A DNA stretch of 64,000 bases from Scylla paramamosain (GCF_035594125.1 NW_026973698.1:661001-725000), one strand, 5' to 3'. Shown: positions 12,397-33,584, counted from the first letter of the stretch. Numbers and translations: made by a program. The notes: generated by a model from the letters alone, not told the origin.

Positions 12397-12902
12397 ATTA
12401 GTCATGTACTACTTCGAACCCAAATAAGTGACAAGAATAAGTTATTGTCGTAGATCTGGGTAGACTGTTTAATCATCCACTGTAGTCATATTTTTATTCT
12501 GACTAACAGTTGGCGAATGCATAAAGTACGATAATTGTCAGCAGAAGTGAGTGAGTTAGAGACTACTATTGTGATTAGTAAGGAATGAACAATAAACACA
12601 TATATCTAGTGAAGGGAAGGCCTGAACGCAGCCAGTCTCTGCACCGAATTAGGTAATGTTGGAGGCTGTCAGTGTGCGAGGCTGGCGAGGACCAAGGACG
12701 CGGCGCAGGGGGGTGCCATCTATCATGTGCGTCTTGAATGGGAGCGGGAAAATACGTGCTGAGGTGGGATGGAAGCTGAGAGGGGAAGATGGAGGTGGTG
12801 GTGGTGGTAGTAGAGAACGGAAGTATAAAAGAAAATAACTTGCCATTCAAAGTAATTAAAGGAAAATATTATGTATTGTTACGTTGAAGTATATCGAGTA
12901 TA

Positions 12903-16665
<3,763 letters not shown>

Positions 16666-16887
16666 AGCTGCAGGTTCACAGGTACACTTTTTTTCATCAC
16701 ATTTTCAACTTTGCTCAAGTCACCAGCACCCCGGCACACTCTCCCGCCGCAGCAGGGATAGAAAAATCTACAAAAAATCATATGTGCACTGGAAGGTTCA
16801 AAGGGTGGGGGATGCCAGGGAGAAGTAGAAGGAAAAAGGTGGTGGTGGCGGTGGTAGCAGCAGCAGCAGCAGCAGTGGTTGTATTAG

Positions 16888-17045
16888 AAAAGGAGGAGGA
16901 GGAGGAGGAGGAGAAGGGGGAGGAAAAGGAGGAGAAAGAAGGAGGAGGAGAAGGAAAAGGAGGAGAAGGAGGAGGAAGAAGGAAGAAGAAGAAGAAGAAG
17001 AAGAAGAAGAAGAAGAAGAAGAAGAAGAAGAAGAAGAAGAAGAAC
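16888..17045. repeat. GGA/GAA purine mirror tract
   Basis: About 158 bp almost without pyrimidines on the plus strand: interrupted GGA/GGAGAA units pass into a pure (GAA)n run of about 20 units (16983-17045). A long purine tract with a GAA run is a classic triplex-forming sequence. Confidence 0.95.
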
Positions 17046-17382
17046 AGGTTGAGGGTTTGGGAGGGAGCAGATAAGGTTGAGAAATTTAAATATGCGGTAA
17101 AAGAAAGAATTTTTATAACAACAAAAGACGATTTTCTAAAAAAAAATCGAAGTATTCGTATATTTGATAATTCTATTAAATTATTATTTATATTATTTTT
17201 TCTTTATCTTTGGAGCAGCTTTGTTATTTGAAATAAATTGATTTTATCTTCTAGTCATTTCTTGCTGGCTTGCTTGTTACACAGTGTGGACTTCACAACA
17301 TCGCCACGTCATGCAGTGTCTCATGATGCCTTCTGTCAAGGTCAAACGTTGCACTAAATGAAGAAAGTCTGGTGTATCCCTC

Positions 17383-17612
<230 letters not shown>

Positions 17613-17614
<2 letters not shown>

Positions 17615-18097
17615 GAGAAAGTACAACATAGTAGCGAGTCTTTTTGTTTTTATAAACATGAAAATTGCCTATAAAATTTTAAGTGAAGATAAACAAAGGA
17701 AAAATTTCAAGAGTCTTGATATTAACTGCAGGTGTATAGTATATACTTTTAAGTATAAAGGAAAGATGAATATTCGAAATTTAAGAAGGAAAGAGAGCGT
17801 AGTCAAGGGAAAAGAGGAAGAAGGGAAGGAAATGATGAAGAGAAGAGAAGGAAGGTGAAAAAGGAGATAGGATATTTGTAAAATGACGTAATAGAGCGAG
17901 AGAAGATGATTATAAATTTAAAAATGAAAGATTGCAATGTCCAAAGAACAAGGGAAGATGATGAAAAATGAATGGAAAGAAGAAGAGAGTTAAGAAGATG
18001 GAATACTTGTGGAATGGAGGAATAGAGAGTGAATGGATGAACATGAAATATAGGAAAGAAAGAGTGTACTGATAAAATAATATTGAAAGCATGGTAA

Positions 18098-18185
<88 letters not shown>

Positions 18186-19186
18186 AGGAATATCTGTTGA
18201 ATTAATGAATATAAGGAAAAGTGGAAAACTACTGTGAAAAGAGAATGACAAATGAAGATGAAGGAGAAGGAGAAGGAGAAATATTTCCGGAATGAGGGAA
18301 TTAGACAAAATGCGTGATAAATTATATGAACAAAGAAATTATAAAGAGATTCTAGAAAATAGTCAAAGCAAAAACAAATATGATCGGATGAAATTAATGA
18401 AACTAGGAAAATTGCATAGCCAGAGAAGAGAAAGACAAATAAAAGAGGTGCAATACAAAGTAAATGAAGAAGAAAGATGATTGCTCATAAAACGATATAA
18501 TAATAAAAAAAATGTAAATAGAGCATTGAAAATAATGAAAACAGAAATGTGTAAGAAAAAATAATTGAAGAAATTTAAGAGTAAATCTGAGACAAAAAAA
18601 AAGAGAAAAACAGAAAATGAAAGGAATAAATTTGAAAGATTGAAAAGATATAGATACGAAATGATAAAACTACGAAAAGAAGAACACATAATAGAAAAGT
18701 AAAAAAAATAAATAAATAAAAAATAAGGTAAACATTTGAGACAAGTAATGGAAAAAAAAAGGACATGGAAAAGAATGAAAAAAATGAAGGAATATCAGAG
18801 GAGGTAGAGATAAGGATGAAAAATGCGAAAAGGGACGTATGGAAATCTAGGGAAGAGGAGACTTGAAATGAAGGCAATAATGGAGAAAGAGGGGAAAAAA
18901 AAAGAACGGTAAGCGAACGAAGAGGATGAGGAGAAGGAGGAAGAGAAAGAGGAGGAGAGAAAATTGAAGGACGGACTGTATGTAAAAGAGGAAGAGAGGG
19001 AGAAATGCAAGGAAGAGAAGCTGAAGTTAGTAATACAGAAACGTTGAGATTAGAAATGCAAAAGAGAGGAAGATAAATGGGAACTGAGATAGAAAAGATA
19101 AGAAGTAATTTTGATCAGAAGTAAGTGGGGACAGACAAACGAAGAGGAAAAGGAAATAAATCAGGGTTGATAGAGATGAAAACTGA

Positions 19187-19189
<3 letters not shown>
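17613..19189. repeat. Purine-rich low-complexity DNA with (GA)n core
   Basis: Apart from a pure GA tract at 18101-18181, the stretch is A/G-biased unique sequence. Minus-strand Phe/Leu/Ser frames and plus-strand Lys/Glu frames are composition effects. No gene was seen. Confidence 0.6.
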
Positions 19190-19272
<83 letters not shown>

Positions 19273-19306
19273 AACTATCTGAAAAGTATCACACATCATT
19301 TATAAA

Positions 19307-19389
<83 letters not shown>
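19190..19389. repeat. Opposed (GA)n and (CT)n tracts, 41-bp spacer
   Basis: (GA) at 19190-19269 and (CT) at 19311-19389 have equal length (about 80 bp) and are reverse complements. They form one of the tightest inverted pairs in the window. Confidence 0.96.
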
Positions 19390-19393
<4 letters not shown>

Positions 19394-19914
19394 AGCACTG
19401 TACCTTCCAGTCTCCCTCCATTCATCTTTTTTTGCATCTCTCCATTACACATTCTGTCTCCCTTCCTCATGTCTTTAATCTTTCCCCCTCCTATCCCTTC
19501 TCTTCATCTCTCCATGCCTCCCTTCCTCCGCCTCCTTCATCTCCCGCTTCACCTAACCCTCCCATCCTCCCCTCCACTTCTCCCTCCGGTGCTCGATGCA
19601 AGACGAGGAGATAAACTTACTATAGAGGAACTATGAAATTAGAGCTGATTGAAAAAAAAAAAGTTTTTCTTTTTTTAATGACTGTGTGATCTCTAAACCG
19701 GCGGAGAGAAGATGAGGATGAAACTTTGCCCTGAATACTCTATAAAACCGCCCATGCAGAGAGGGAAGGGAGAGGAAACGAGGGAACTGTCATGTGTGTG
19801 TGTAGAATTGTTATCATGCAGTGCCAATGAAATGTTCTGAGTGAATTCCTTTTTTTATTTGATTTTGTGTTTTTTTTTTTTTTGTGTGTGTGTCTGCATA
19901 TTTGGTTTTGCGTG

Positions 19915-21271
<1,357 letters not shown>

Positions 21272-21360
21272 AGCAGAGGCCTAACTTCCCCTGCAAACTT
21301 TTCCCTTATGAAGACTTTGTTGTTTTAGTGACAAGCAAAGCTACACCACGTCTTACTTAC

Positions 21361-21429
21361 CCTGCCTCGGATTATGTAACAAATGCCTGCGTCCGCCACT
21401 CCCAATGAGAACAAGGTAGCAAACTTCAT
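21361..21429 (-). CDS. Possible first coding exon of a small protein
   Basis: The minus strand has an ATG at 21429 followed by 23 codons (beginning MKFATLFSLGVADAGICY) that end exactly before AGG|GTAAGT, a strong donor at 21360. The intron phase is 0. The peptide is hydrophobic then basic (IIRGR), like the start of a small mitochondrial or membrane protein. The flanks are repeat-free and GC-balanced for about 200 bp. No following exon was found on the minus strand before the repeats at 21.27 kb. The sequence features are seen; the gene status is inferred, and chance remains possible. Confidence 0.3.
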
Positions 21430-21647
21430 ACGCTTCGCCCAAAACCACCACAAAAAATGACTCACTGCCGTGTGCTTTCTGCCTTCCCACCCCACCGACA
21501 AGTGATATTAATGTGGTGGGGGAACTGCGATGTGTTATCAAGAAGGGACGAGAGTTTGTTCACGTGTGGTGAAGTTTAAGTTATCGAATACATGAATTTG
21601 TCAAGTTAGATTTTATAGAATACGTCAGATTTATAGACACTTATGAA

Positions 21648-21797
21648 ATACATAGCAAGTAAGTAAGTGCTTCCCAGATGCAGTGATGTACGACTGGAAG
21701 AAACTCAATAATGCTGCTCATAATACATAGCAAGTAAGTAAGTGGTTGCCAGATGCAGTGATGTACGACTGGAAGAAACTCAATAATGCTGCTCATA
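21648..21797. repeat. 75-bp tandem duplication
   Basis: Two nearly identical copies start at 21648 and 21723 (ATACATAGCAAGTAAG...). They differ at one or two positions, so this is a recent duplication. Confidence 0.95.
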
Positions 21798-21828
21798 ATC
21801 AACTCAATAGGGAAGATTAAAACAAAAC

Positions 21829-22500
<672 letters not shown>

Positions 22501-22628
22501 TATATTTTTTTCGCCCTTTGTGTGCGCGTGTGTGTGTAGATGTGTTTGTGGATGTGGGATGTAAATAAACAAGTAATAAGGCAGTCTTGTTGGATAGGGA
22601 TGGTGATGGTTTAGCTGGTCTCTGCCTT

Positions 22629-22896
22629 AAAAAAAAAAAAAAAAAAAAAAAATTATATCATGTATATATGTATTTACATTCACCAACGCCACACATCACA
22701 CAAACACACACACATAACTTGAAACACGAAACCAACATTATTTTACATTCAGTATTTACATTCACCAACACCACACATCACACAAACACACACACTCACA
22801 CATAACTTGGAACACGAACATCAACATCAATACGAAAAAACACTCACACGAGAAACACGTACATACGAGCCTTAAAAAAAAAAAAAAAAAAAAAAA
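22629..22896. repeat. 82-bp tandem duplication between two poly(A) runs
   Basis: Poly(A) runs sit at 22629-22652 and 22873-22895. Between them the phrase TATTTACATTCACCAAC...ACACGAA occurs twice (from about 22671 and 22752). The arrangement may be the tail end of retroposed sequence, but no body was recognised. Confidence 0.7.
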
Positions 22897-23177
22897 CTAG
22901 CTAATCACCACACAAATATGTCACTCATTACACCTACACTTACATCCAGCTGCAAATTTATAGGTTGGAAACTCAAACCTAACTATATCAGTGTCTAAGA
23001 GCGAGGAAAGAACAAATTTTTACCTACACTATCAACAATAGCAACGTGGACTGCCCACACACTGTTAACTCTTACTATACTTCAATATTTCTCACTATAT
23101 CCTTCTTCTATCCCCACTCTTACTTCGCTTCACCCCACTTTTCTAAAAAGAAAGAAAGAAAGGATGTGGGAGGAGGA

Positions 23178-23179
<2 letters not shown>

Positions 23180-23269
<90 letters not shown>

Positions 23270-23336
23270 TGAGGAAATACATGAAAGAATTTTCAATAGT
23301 CAGATTTATCCTACCAGGGCCTCGCGTGCACGCGTT

Positions 23337-23382
<46 letters not shown>

Positions 23383-23467
23383 GGAAATTGATGTAAGGGT
23401 GACATACAGCCTACTAAAATTTCTCTTATTTACATTCCGATATATGTCTTGTGCGTGTTTTTTCACT

Positions 23468-23501
<34 letters not shown>
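23180..23501. repeat. (CT)n, (GT)n and (CA)n tracts
   Basis: (CT) at 23180-23266, (GT) at 23336-23380 and (CA) at 23470-23501. The CA tract abuts the 5' end of the SINE. Confidence 0.95.
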
Positions 23502-23503
<2 letters not shown>

Positions 23504-23782
23504 GCGTAGTGTAGTGGTTAGTACACTTGGCTCAGAAGGCCCGGGTTCGAATCCCGGGCTCGGCGAGGCAAATGGGCGAGCCTCTTAATGTGTAGCTCTT
23601 GTTCACCTAGCAGCAAGTAGGTACGGGATGTAACCCGAGGGGTTGTGACCTCGCTGTCCCGGTGTGTGGTGTGTGGTGTGTCAGTGGTCTCAGTCCTACC
23701 CAAAGATCGGTCACTATGAGCTCTGAGCTCTTTCCGTAGGGGAACGGCTGTCTGGGTGACCACCAGACGACCGTAAGTGAAT
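23502..23782 (+). mobile_element. tRNA-derived SINE
   Basis: The head has an RNA polymerase III box A (TAGTGTAGTGG, 23507-23517) and a perfect box B (GGTTCGAATCC, 23544-23554) inside a CCCGG/CCGGG T-stem. These are the internal promoters of a tRNA-type gene. A roughly 210-bp tRNA-unrelated body follows, with the phrase TTCACCTAGCAGCAAGTAGG, and ends in a CA-rich tail after 23782. The anticodon stem is not intact, so this is a SINE rather than a working tRNA gene. It lies between two CA tracts that may mark target and tail. Confidence 0.8.
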
Positions 23783-23972
23783 CACACAGACACACAGACA
23801 CACACACGCACACACTTTAAATCCGAAAATGGAACATGCCGTTTAATGTCGCAAATAACAAAAAAAATAAAAAATAAAAAATAATTAATTAAATAAAATA
23901 AAATAAGATAAGTAAATAATATTTAAAAAAAATGGTTGCTGCTAATTTGATCTCACGATACTTGTAGTCTAT

Positions 23973-23974
<2 letters not shown>

Positions 23975-24053
<79 letters not shown>

Positions 24054-24160
24054 CAAAATTGTTGAATGGAAGGGAAAGAAACAGTGCAGATAAAGGAGGA
24101 AATAAATTGACCTCGATGTACAGGGAAAACTAGGTAAAAAAAAGGAAAAACGCGCAACTG

Positions 24161-24257
<97 letters not shown>
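23975..24257. repeat. Two (GA)n tracts
   Basis: (GA) at 23975-24050 and 24166-24257, separated by about 115 bp of A-rich unique sequence. Confidence 0.97.
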
Positions 24258-24259
<2 letters not shown>

Positions 24260-24263
24260 GGAA

Positions 24264-24304
24264 TCATTGTTGTTGTTGTTGTTGTTGTTATATAATACGT
24301 AGCG

Positions 24305-24365
<61 letters not shown>

Positions 24366-24458
24366 CAGCGCAGCAGCAGCAATAGTAAGATCAGTTGCAT
24401 TTGTTGTTGTTGTTGCTGTTGTCGTTGTTATTTGTTGCAGAAACACAAGCAGCAGCAA

Positions 24459-24496
<38 letters not shown>

Positions 24497-24500
24497 ATAG
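24264..24500. repeat. Trinucleotide repeats (TTG)n and (AGT)n
   Basis: TTG units (24267-24288), AGT units (24301-24365), mixed AGC/TTG, then AGT units (24459-24498). The minus-strand poly-Leu, poly-Thr and poly-Tyr frames come from these. Confidence 0.95.
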
Positions 24501-24810
24501 TTGTAACAGAAGTAGTAATAATAGTGGTAGTAATTGTAGTAGTATCGCTACCAGTGTAATCAATATCATAATATTCACAATTACTAGCACTATCATTCCT
24601 GCACAACTCCATTGATATATATTTCAGTTGTACTTTTATCTCTCAACAATTCTCGCACTGTTCAAATAGAAATGGAATTAAACTCCGAAACATAAAAGTG
24701 AACATGGTGCGGAACCAAAACATGACACCTTGGACCCAGACACACACAAATGTTAAAGCATAGAAATTGACTACATGGACACCGATACTTTTGTAAGCCC
24801 CTCCCCCCAC

Positions 24811-25267
<457 letters not shown>

Positions 25268-25536
25268 ACACCTGTCAGCCTCCCACAACTTTCCACACCT
25301 GTTGGTCAACACACACTGGTAGAAACACAACCCTGTCGTATCCTGTCAGGTGTTTCGCAGGCATGCGTCTAAAATGTATGGAGTTTTGACTAATCCAGCG
25401 TCATTTTCTATGTATACCTGACAATTTCCTCTCTAGGTTATACTATTTCGTTTGTAGTATAAATGAAACATGTGCGTATGTTTATCTTTTATTTGTATAC
25501 CATTGATGTTGCGTGTGTGTTGCGTCGTAGTTAAAT

Positions 25537-25540
<4 letters not shown>

Positions 25541-25601
<61 letters not shown>

Positions 25602-26044
25602 CTTTAGTGCAGTAGTAATAAATTTCACGTCATTTTCTAAGTGCCCACCATAATCGTTCCTCATTTTTCTCTTTCTTTTCTTCTCTTCTGCTTCCTCTTC
25701 TTCTCTCCATATATTTTAGCTTTATTATTATTTTCTTTCTTTAATATTCTCTTCTTCTTTAACACGTACGCAGCCTCATCCGACCTCCTTCCTTTCTCTC
25801 TGGCAAAAGAAAAAAAAAACTTTTTCTCTGGCAAAAGGAAAAAAAAAAACTTTCACATCACCTTTACCCTTCTCCAGAAATTCTCTTCCTCCTCGTCCTC
25901 TCCTTCTCTCGTTTTGGCATTATTTTTCTTTATCTTCGTCTTTTTTTCTCTCTCTCAACACCCATTATTTCTTTCCTGCACAGTCATGTCTTCCTTAGTA
26001 TCATCTTCCTTGCATCATACTTTTCATCTCTTTCAGTATCATTA

Positions 26045-26122
<78 letters not shown>

Positions 26123-26585
26123 CCCCAGCATTCGTTACTCCTTTTCTGGTGCACTTTCATCATGTCTCCCTTCCATGATTTAGTCTTATTTTCGATGCCT
26201 CATCTTTCCCTTCCCGCCATCATCCTTTCATCTCGTGCAATAGTACCAGGCAACCCTTCTTTCTCAATCTATCCTCGTATTTCCTCGTTTTCTGTCATCT
26301 CTCAGCATCTATTTTCTCTTTCTGCATCCTATCATTTCTTCTACCACTGCATCATTTCCCTGCATCTCTCCTCTAAACCACTTCCACCATCCTATCATCT
26401 TTGGCAGCATCTCTCATCTCCCAGGCACCTCCCAGGCAGTTATGGCTTTGAGCTCATCCCATGGGAGACGAATGTAAGTCATCCAGGAAGGCGCTCATCC
26501 ACCATCTCTTTCCTCGTGTGTCTTGTTGTTGTTGGATGAAGCAGCATCCTTATTCTTCGTTAGCGGGAGAATAAAAGATTGCAGA

Positions 26586-26659
<74 letters not shown>

Positions 26660-26770
26660 ACTGAGATGATGAAATGTCTTGTTATTCCTTGTGTGTGTGT
26701 GTGTGTGTGTTTATCCAGTATGCTTGTGTATTTTCAAAATTTGTGTTTCCTTTTCCACATAGTTTCCGCG

Positions 26771-26849
<79 letters not shown>

Positions 26850-27083
26850 GTGTATTCTCCTCCTTGAGACCCTTGTGTTGGTTGGTGGTTAGTCCTGACA
26901 GCGTGTACTTGGAGGTCACTCTTTTTAGTTTTTCTTTTTTTTTTTTTTTTTTCTTCTTTTTCTCTCCTTTACCCGTGTCTCTTTACTGCAGGTTGTGTAA
27001 AGTTTCCTTCTGCAGTATGTGTAAAGTTTCCTTAATTTGTTTATTTCTACGTGATTATTATTATTATTTTTTTCCAGGCTGTG

Positions 27084-27132
<49 letters not shown>
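25541..27132. repeat. Microsatellite cluster GT, GA, CT, GT
   Basis: (GT) 25541-25599 and 26047-26120; (GA) 26591-26659; (CT) 26774-26846; (GT) 27085-27132. The DNA between is T/C-rich without a recognised gene. A TTTCCTTCTGCAG-like phrase recurs at about 26990 and 27010 but leads into no open exon. Confidence 0.9.
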
Positions 27133-27136
<4 letters not shown>

Positions 27137-27343
27137 CAATATCTACTTTTTTGCCTCGTTATGTATTTTAATGTAAACATTTCAACACCATTATTTATCA
27201 TTTCCTTCTCAAGTACCCCCTCGTATTAATATCACTCGCAGACTCCATTCCAAACAAGTGAAAATCGAATACCATTTGTAAGCGCGCAGGAGGGACTTTA
27301 AGTTCCTTTTGGTGGCGCAAACACACCGCGGAATAAGTTTGTT

Positions 27344-27409
27344 ATGGTGAAGGCGGCGATGGCTGGCAAGCCGTTTTTCACCAGCTTCCTGCACGGCGGC
27401 ATTTGGGAG
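27344..27409 (+). CDS. Possible first coding exon
   Basis: ATG at 27344 in the context GTTATGG opens 22 codons (starting MVKAAMAGKPFFTSF, with LHGG near the end) that stop exactly at GAG|GTAAAG, a good donor, with phase 0. The surroundings (27230-27720) are free of simple repeats and richer in GC than the flanks, as expected near a gene start. I could not find a phase-matching next exon: the candidate at 30476 hits a stop if joined in phase 0. Family not recognised. Confidence 0.3.
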
Positions 27410-27539
27410 GTAAAGGCTTATAATGCTTCATCTTTACCACTGCTGGGGGAGAGGAACACGCAGGAACAATGTGCATTGCCACCAAAAGGTTCACAAATCC
27501 CTTCCTGACACCTCGCACAGATTCCATGCATTTCTTCCT

Positions 27540-27660
27540 GTGGTGTCGAGCGGGTGAGCGGCGCGGCTTGCGTCAGGCAGCGAAGCGCGAAATGTGAGCG
27601 GCTAAATAAGGTTTAGCCAATCAGCAAGTGGCGAGGCGCTGTGTTGTGGGGTCCCGCAGG
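27540..27660 (+). promoter_or_regulatory. GC-rich promoter-like stretch with CCAAT motif
   Basis: AGCCAATCAG at about 27615 is a good CCAAT box, embedded in a CpG-containing, repeat-free stretch (GCGGCGCGGCTTGCG near 27555). It lies downstream of the exon candidate at 27344, so it may serve a different transcript, such as the one starting near 29.25 kb, or be coincidental. Confidence 0.2.
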
Positions 27661-28118
27661 GCTGCCAACATCTGCAGAGGCTTACTGATATCAGAGCGCT
27701 GAGTTTCTAAACAATATTGAGAAAGGAGAGGCTGGAATATCATTGTCGGTATACACAGAACTTGCTGATATAGCGGTTGTTTTGCCTGGTAATGTTCTAG
27801 TCGGCAGTGGACTTTAAGATTCCTGGTTATCTTGGTAACGCACTACCGGCAGACTTCCCACTCCATACTTATGCGCATATCTTGAGGGACAGACCCAGTG
27901 AAGATGAGAGCGTTATATTTTTCCGTGTTGCCTCATCGCCTTCGTGTGGTCACCCCGCGTCACCCACGCTAACTTATTGGTAAATCATATCAAAGTTCAC
28001 TTCCAGCTGTAGTACGTATGTTGACTTAGTAATTCAATATTGCAAGTGAATCTCAAGGAGCAACAGACATTTATGTACTAATCAGATTGATTTAATTACA
28101 TAACTTACGGTATCTACA

Positions 28119-28120
<2 letters not shown>

Positions 28121-28175
<55 letters not shown>
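28121..28175. repeat. (GA)n microsatellite
   Basis: About 27 GA units. The unique sequence from here to 29.2 kb holds two long T-runs (28409-28426 and 28531-28546) and a CCCCTACAATGTTGGGG hairpin at about 28565, but no supported gene. Confidence 0.95.
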
Positions 28176-28177
<2 letters not shown>

Positions 28178-29249
28178 CAGCTACCCGTGTCAAGGAAGAT
28201 AAAATTGCCATGTACAGTAACTAGTGTTTGTGGGGGAGGGTATTACTGCTTATTGGTATGGTAATGTGTTGTGTGTGTGCTCGTGTTCCTTACGCAGGAG
28301 GGGGCACAGTATGGTGGTATATACAGGCATTGTAGGGCGGCCTTCCCTGTCGTTGGGTTGTTCTTATGTAATTTTGCAAGTTTTGTTTCTGAAAATGAGG
28401 GTTTGATTTTTTTTTTTTTTTTTTTCTGCAGTGGTCGTATAATATTTAACTTAGTATCAAGAACTAGCTCACTTCACTGCAGTTTGTCATCGGGTAAATT
28501 ACTAGATTAGCAGCGCGGCTCTCATTTCCTTTTTTTTTTTTTTTTTGTTTTTTCGGCTTGTAACCCCTACAATGTTGGGGACCTGGTGGGAAAGCGGGGA
28601 TTTTGGGTAGGGAGCCAAAATAAGCCTAAATACCGCCTCTTACCACCAAAAACAAGTAGGGAGCTGCCTGCTGTTAGTGTTATGATGACCGCCATGTTTA
28701 CTTATCATGGTACTTGAATATCCACTTGTGTTTATACTTTACTATGCTACACTCGTCCAAGGCAAGCAATTATTTTCTGCAATTAGTGTTCATACCTGTG
28801 GCAATATTCTCGATTGTGTTCCAGGAAATCATTGTGAGATGTCTCACATGTGAGATGTTGTAACTTTAAAACATTTAACTAATTAGCCATCAAATGAATA
28901 ATAACCCTAAACTGTTGCACTGCATTGTAGACATTTCCAAGAGTTCCCCAGACAGAGGCGGGCAGACAGAGGCACCGCCCCGCCAGTCGACGACCTCAGC
29001 ATAATGACGTGTTTTTACTCCCTCAGTGTCCACATTTCATGAGCTTCATTTTGGAATTGTATCGGTTGATATTAAATAGCGACTTCATGTTGCACTAAAG
29101 GACACTAACATTTAAATAATAATGATTGATTCATTGCGTGTTTTAAGACGAGCGAACTACCAAAAGCCATCTTATTACCTCTCACCCCATCACTAGCGCG
29201 TTGGAGGGGGAGTTGATGCCTCTCCCCCCTCCCTCCCTCTCTTCTCGAA

Positions 29250-29378
29250 GACTGTCACGCAGCGGCAAGTATTCGTTGTGTTGTGAATATTGGCGTCAGT
29301 GTCACGGGGCGGCGTCGGTGTGGCAGGAAAGCGACACGTGGTGTAGGTAGGTAGGTACCGTGACGCAGCCACTGCAGG
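29250..29378 (+). other. Possible 5' untranslated exon
   Basis: A GC-rich, repeat-free stretch ends at CAG|GTGAGG (29378/29379), a strong donor. It contains no long open frame, which suits a leader exon. Three GTAG units at 29343-29355 are the only repeat. The start is not defined. If real, it could feed the candidate exons at 30476 and 33692. Confidence 0.25.
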
Positions 29379-29803
29379 TGAGGTCTGAGAACTGGTGGAA
29401 ATTAAGCAGTATCTGTTGGGGTTGTTAGGTAATAATGGCGGGTTAAATAGAGGTGGCTTACTTCCACCCCTCCTCCCAAACCCCCTACTTTCACCACTCT
29501 TCCGTCCTCACTCCCCTCTAAATATTGGGGAGCTTTTAGAACGAGTGGTTGTCACCAGGTGGCAGCACAGACACAAACTCTTCTCTCACATACAAGCAAT
29601 ATCAGATATACCTACAGATATACCCTATCCATGAAGCCCTCAAAAATATGTGGCCTCATGCTGGTCACCATCTCTGTTGATAACACCGAGTGACTTCACA
29701 TGCACTGAGGATCTTTGCAGGCTGCTGAGTGGTGGTGGTGGTTGCTGGTGTCCAGGTGTGGGAATACGTGTCAAGTCACCGACCCCTCCCATCACTGGCC
29801 AAA

Positions 29804-29807
<4 letters not shown>

Positions 29808-29872
<65 letters not shown>

Positions 29873-29901
29873 GAGTGAAATAGTTATCCAAACAGCCTAT
29901 T

Positions 29902-29964
<63 letters not shown>
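29808..29964. repeat. Opposed (CT)n and (GA)n tracts, about 32-bp spacer
   Basis: (CT) 29808-29871 and (GA) 29904-29964. This is the closest inverted pair in the window. Confidence 0.96.
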
Positions 29965-29967
<3 letters not shown>

Positions 29968-30475
29968 AGGGGAGGGAAGGCCCACAGCCAAAAGGTGTGA
30001 ATGGATTTACTTGATCCCCTTCCTTTGAGTGAACTGCCGCCCTTCGTATGAAAACCTTTACTTGTTAAGTTAATCCACCAAAGATTAGAAGATGTGGAAG
30101 GTTGAGTGGAAAAAGACCTGCCCTGGGCCCATCATTTTTATGAGTAACTTTTACCAGAGACGAGGGTGTGAAAAAATTAGTTATCCATCTTGGTGATGAA
30201 CTCTCTTAACTACTAGTACTTATCACATCTTTCCTGACTCCCAGACCTTCATGAAGCATTTCTTTTCTTTCACAGCCATGTCTATGCATTATACTGGCTA
30301 GAAATTGCACAATCTGCTTCTTTAATTGTTTCCTTTCTTGAATGTGCATATAAATGTTTTCAGCTGTGCATTCCATGCTGTGTAATGTTGTAGTGAATGG
30401 TTAAATTCTAGACTAAGTTGTGAGTCAAACATGTATCAAGCAGCAGGAGTATTGATGTGTGCGTTTTCCCTGCAG

Positions 30476-30575
30476 GTGGTAACACGGAGAGCAAGTGGAA
30501 GAAACCTTGGGAGACTTCCATGACTCAGGAACAAGCACACCTCACTGGGAGCCTTGTGACTGACAGGTGGTTCAG
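30476..30575 (+). CDS. Candidate internal exon
   Basis: The acceptor CCCTGCAG at 30475 and the donor TTCAG|GTGAAT at 30576 frame 100 nt. Read in phase 2 the exon is fully open (33 codons, including KWKKPWETSMTQEQAHLTG); the other frames have stops. It contains an ATG at 30520, so translation could also start inside it. It does not join in frame to the candidate at 33692 without another exon between. No family was recognised. Confidence 0.35.
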
Positions 30576-30844
30576 GTGAATACTGTATTTTGTTGGCACA
30601 ATTGAGAATTCTCGGTCCAAAATTCCAAAATCTGAAAGTTTTTAATTGTCATGTCATGTCATGTCCACAAAGTGGTGGAAAGGTTTGCACTGAAAAAAAG
30701 AAAAAGAAAAAAAAAGAAATGATGAATTGTAAAGCCCACAGACCAAAGCTCTGGTGCTTGACTTACTGCAATGGAAGGCATCAAAAACTGGCAGGTTGTC
30801 ATCACACACATGCTCTGAAGATGTGATGCTCAGTTTTCTAATCT

Positions 30845-33030
<2,186 letters not shown>

Positions 33031-33543
33031 TTCCACAGACCGACTGGGAGACATGACGTCAGTGCCACCACGCAGGGAGTAAAACCAAGAGGAGGAAGAG
33101 GAGCATTCAAGAGACATCAGCTGGCCAGCAGTCCATTCAGGTGTGCCTTTCATTGCATCATTATTTGTCCATAATTTCCCTTCTGGGGTTGGACAGCCCA
33201 TGAGTATCTCCCACTTGCAGCTGTAGACAATTTCTTCCTTATTGTTGAGTGTTGTCATGCCTTCCTCCACACACCATCTCAAGATCTTCCCAGTGGTTTC
33301 CTTCCAAGTACTCTAATGCTCTCCTCAGTTTGTGGCCCTGATTTGTAAGTGCCAGGAAGACTATGGTGAAGGCAGACCACAAACCTTTCATTGGACATGA
33401 GTGGCGAACGGCAGTGAAAATATGGCAGTGTCTGATTCTTTGCACCAAAACACAGTGTGCTTATTAACAGATTTATTCACTGTTCACTCATTTGCTCATC
33501 TCTAAAGGAGTGAAGAGTGTGCACTGAAGTAAGCATTGTAACT

Positions 33544-33584
<41 letters not shown>

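Noticed and set aside
23502..23575. Functional tRNA gene
   Set aside because: Box A and box B are good, but the acceptor and anticodon stems do not pair fully and a SINE body follows without a terminator.
28428..28492. Exon after a T-run and CTGCAG
   Set aside because: The acceptor looks good, but the donor (CGG|GTAAAT) is weak and the open frame is short. The T-run makes acceptor-like sites common by chance.
33239..33448. Minus-strand 69-codon frame as a host exon
   Set aside because: Open and of balanced composition, but it has no convincing splice borders and lies outside the extent of the minus-strand gene, past its stop codon.
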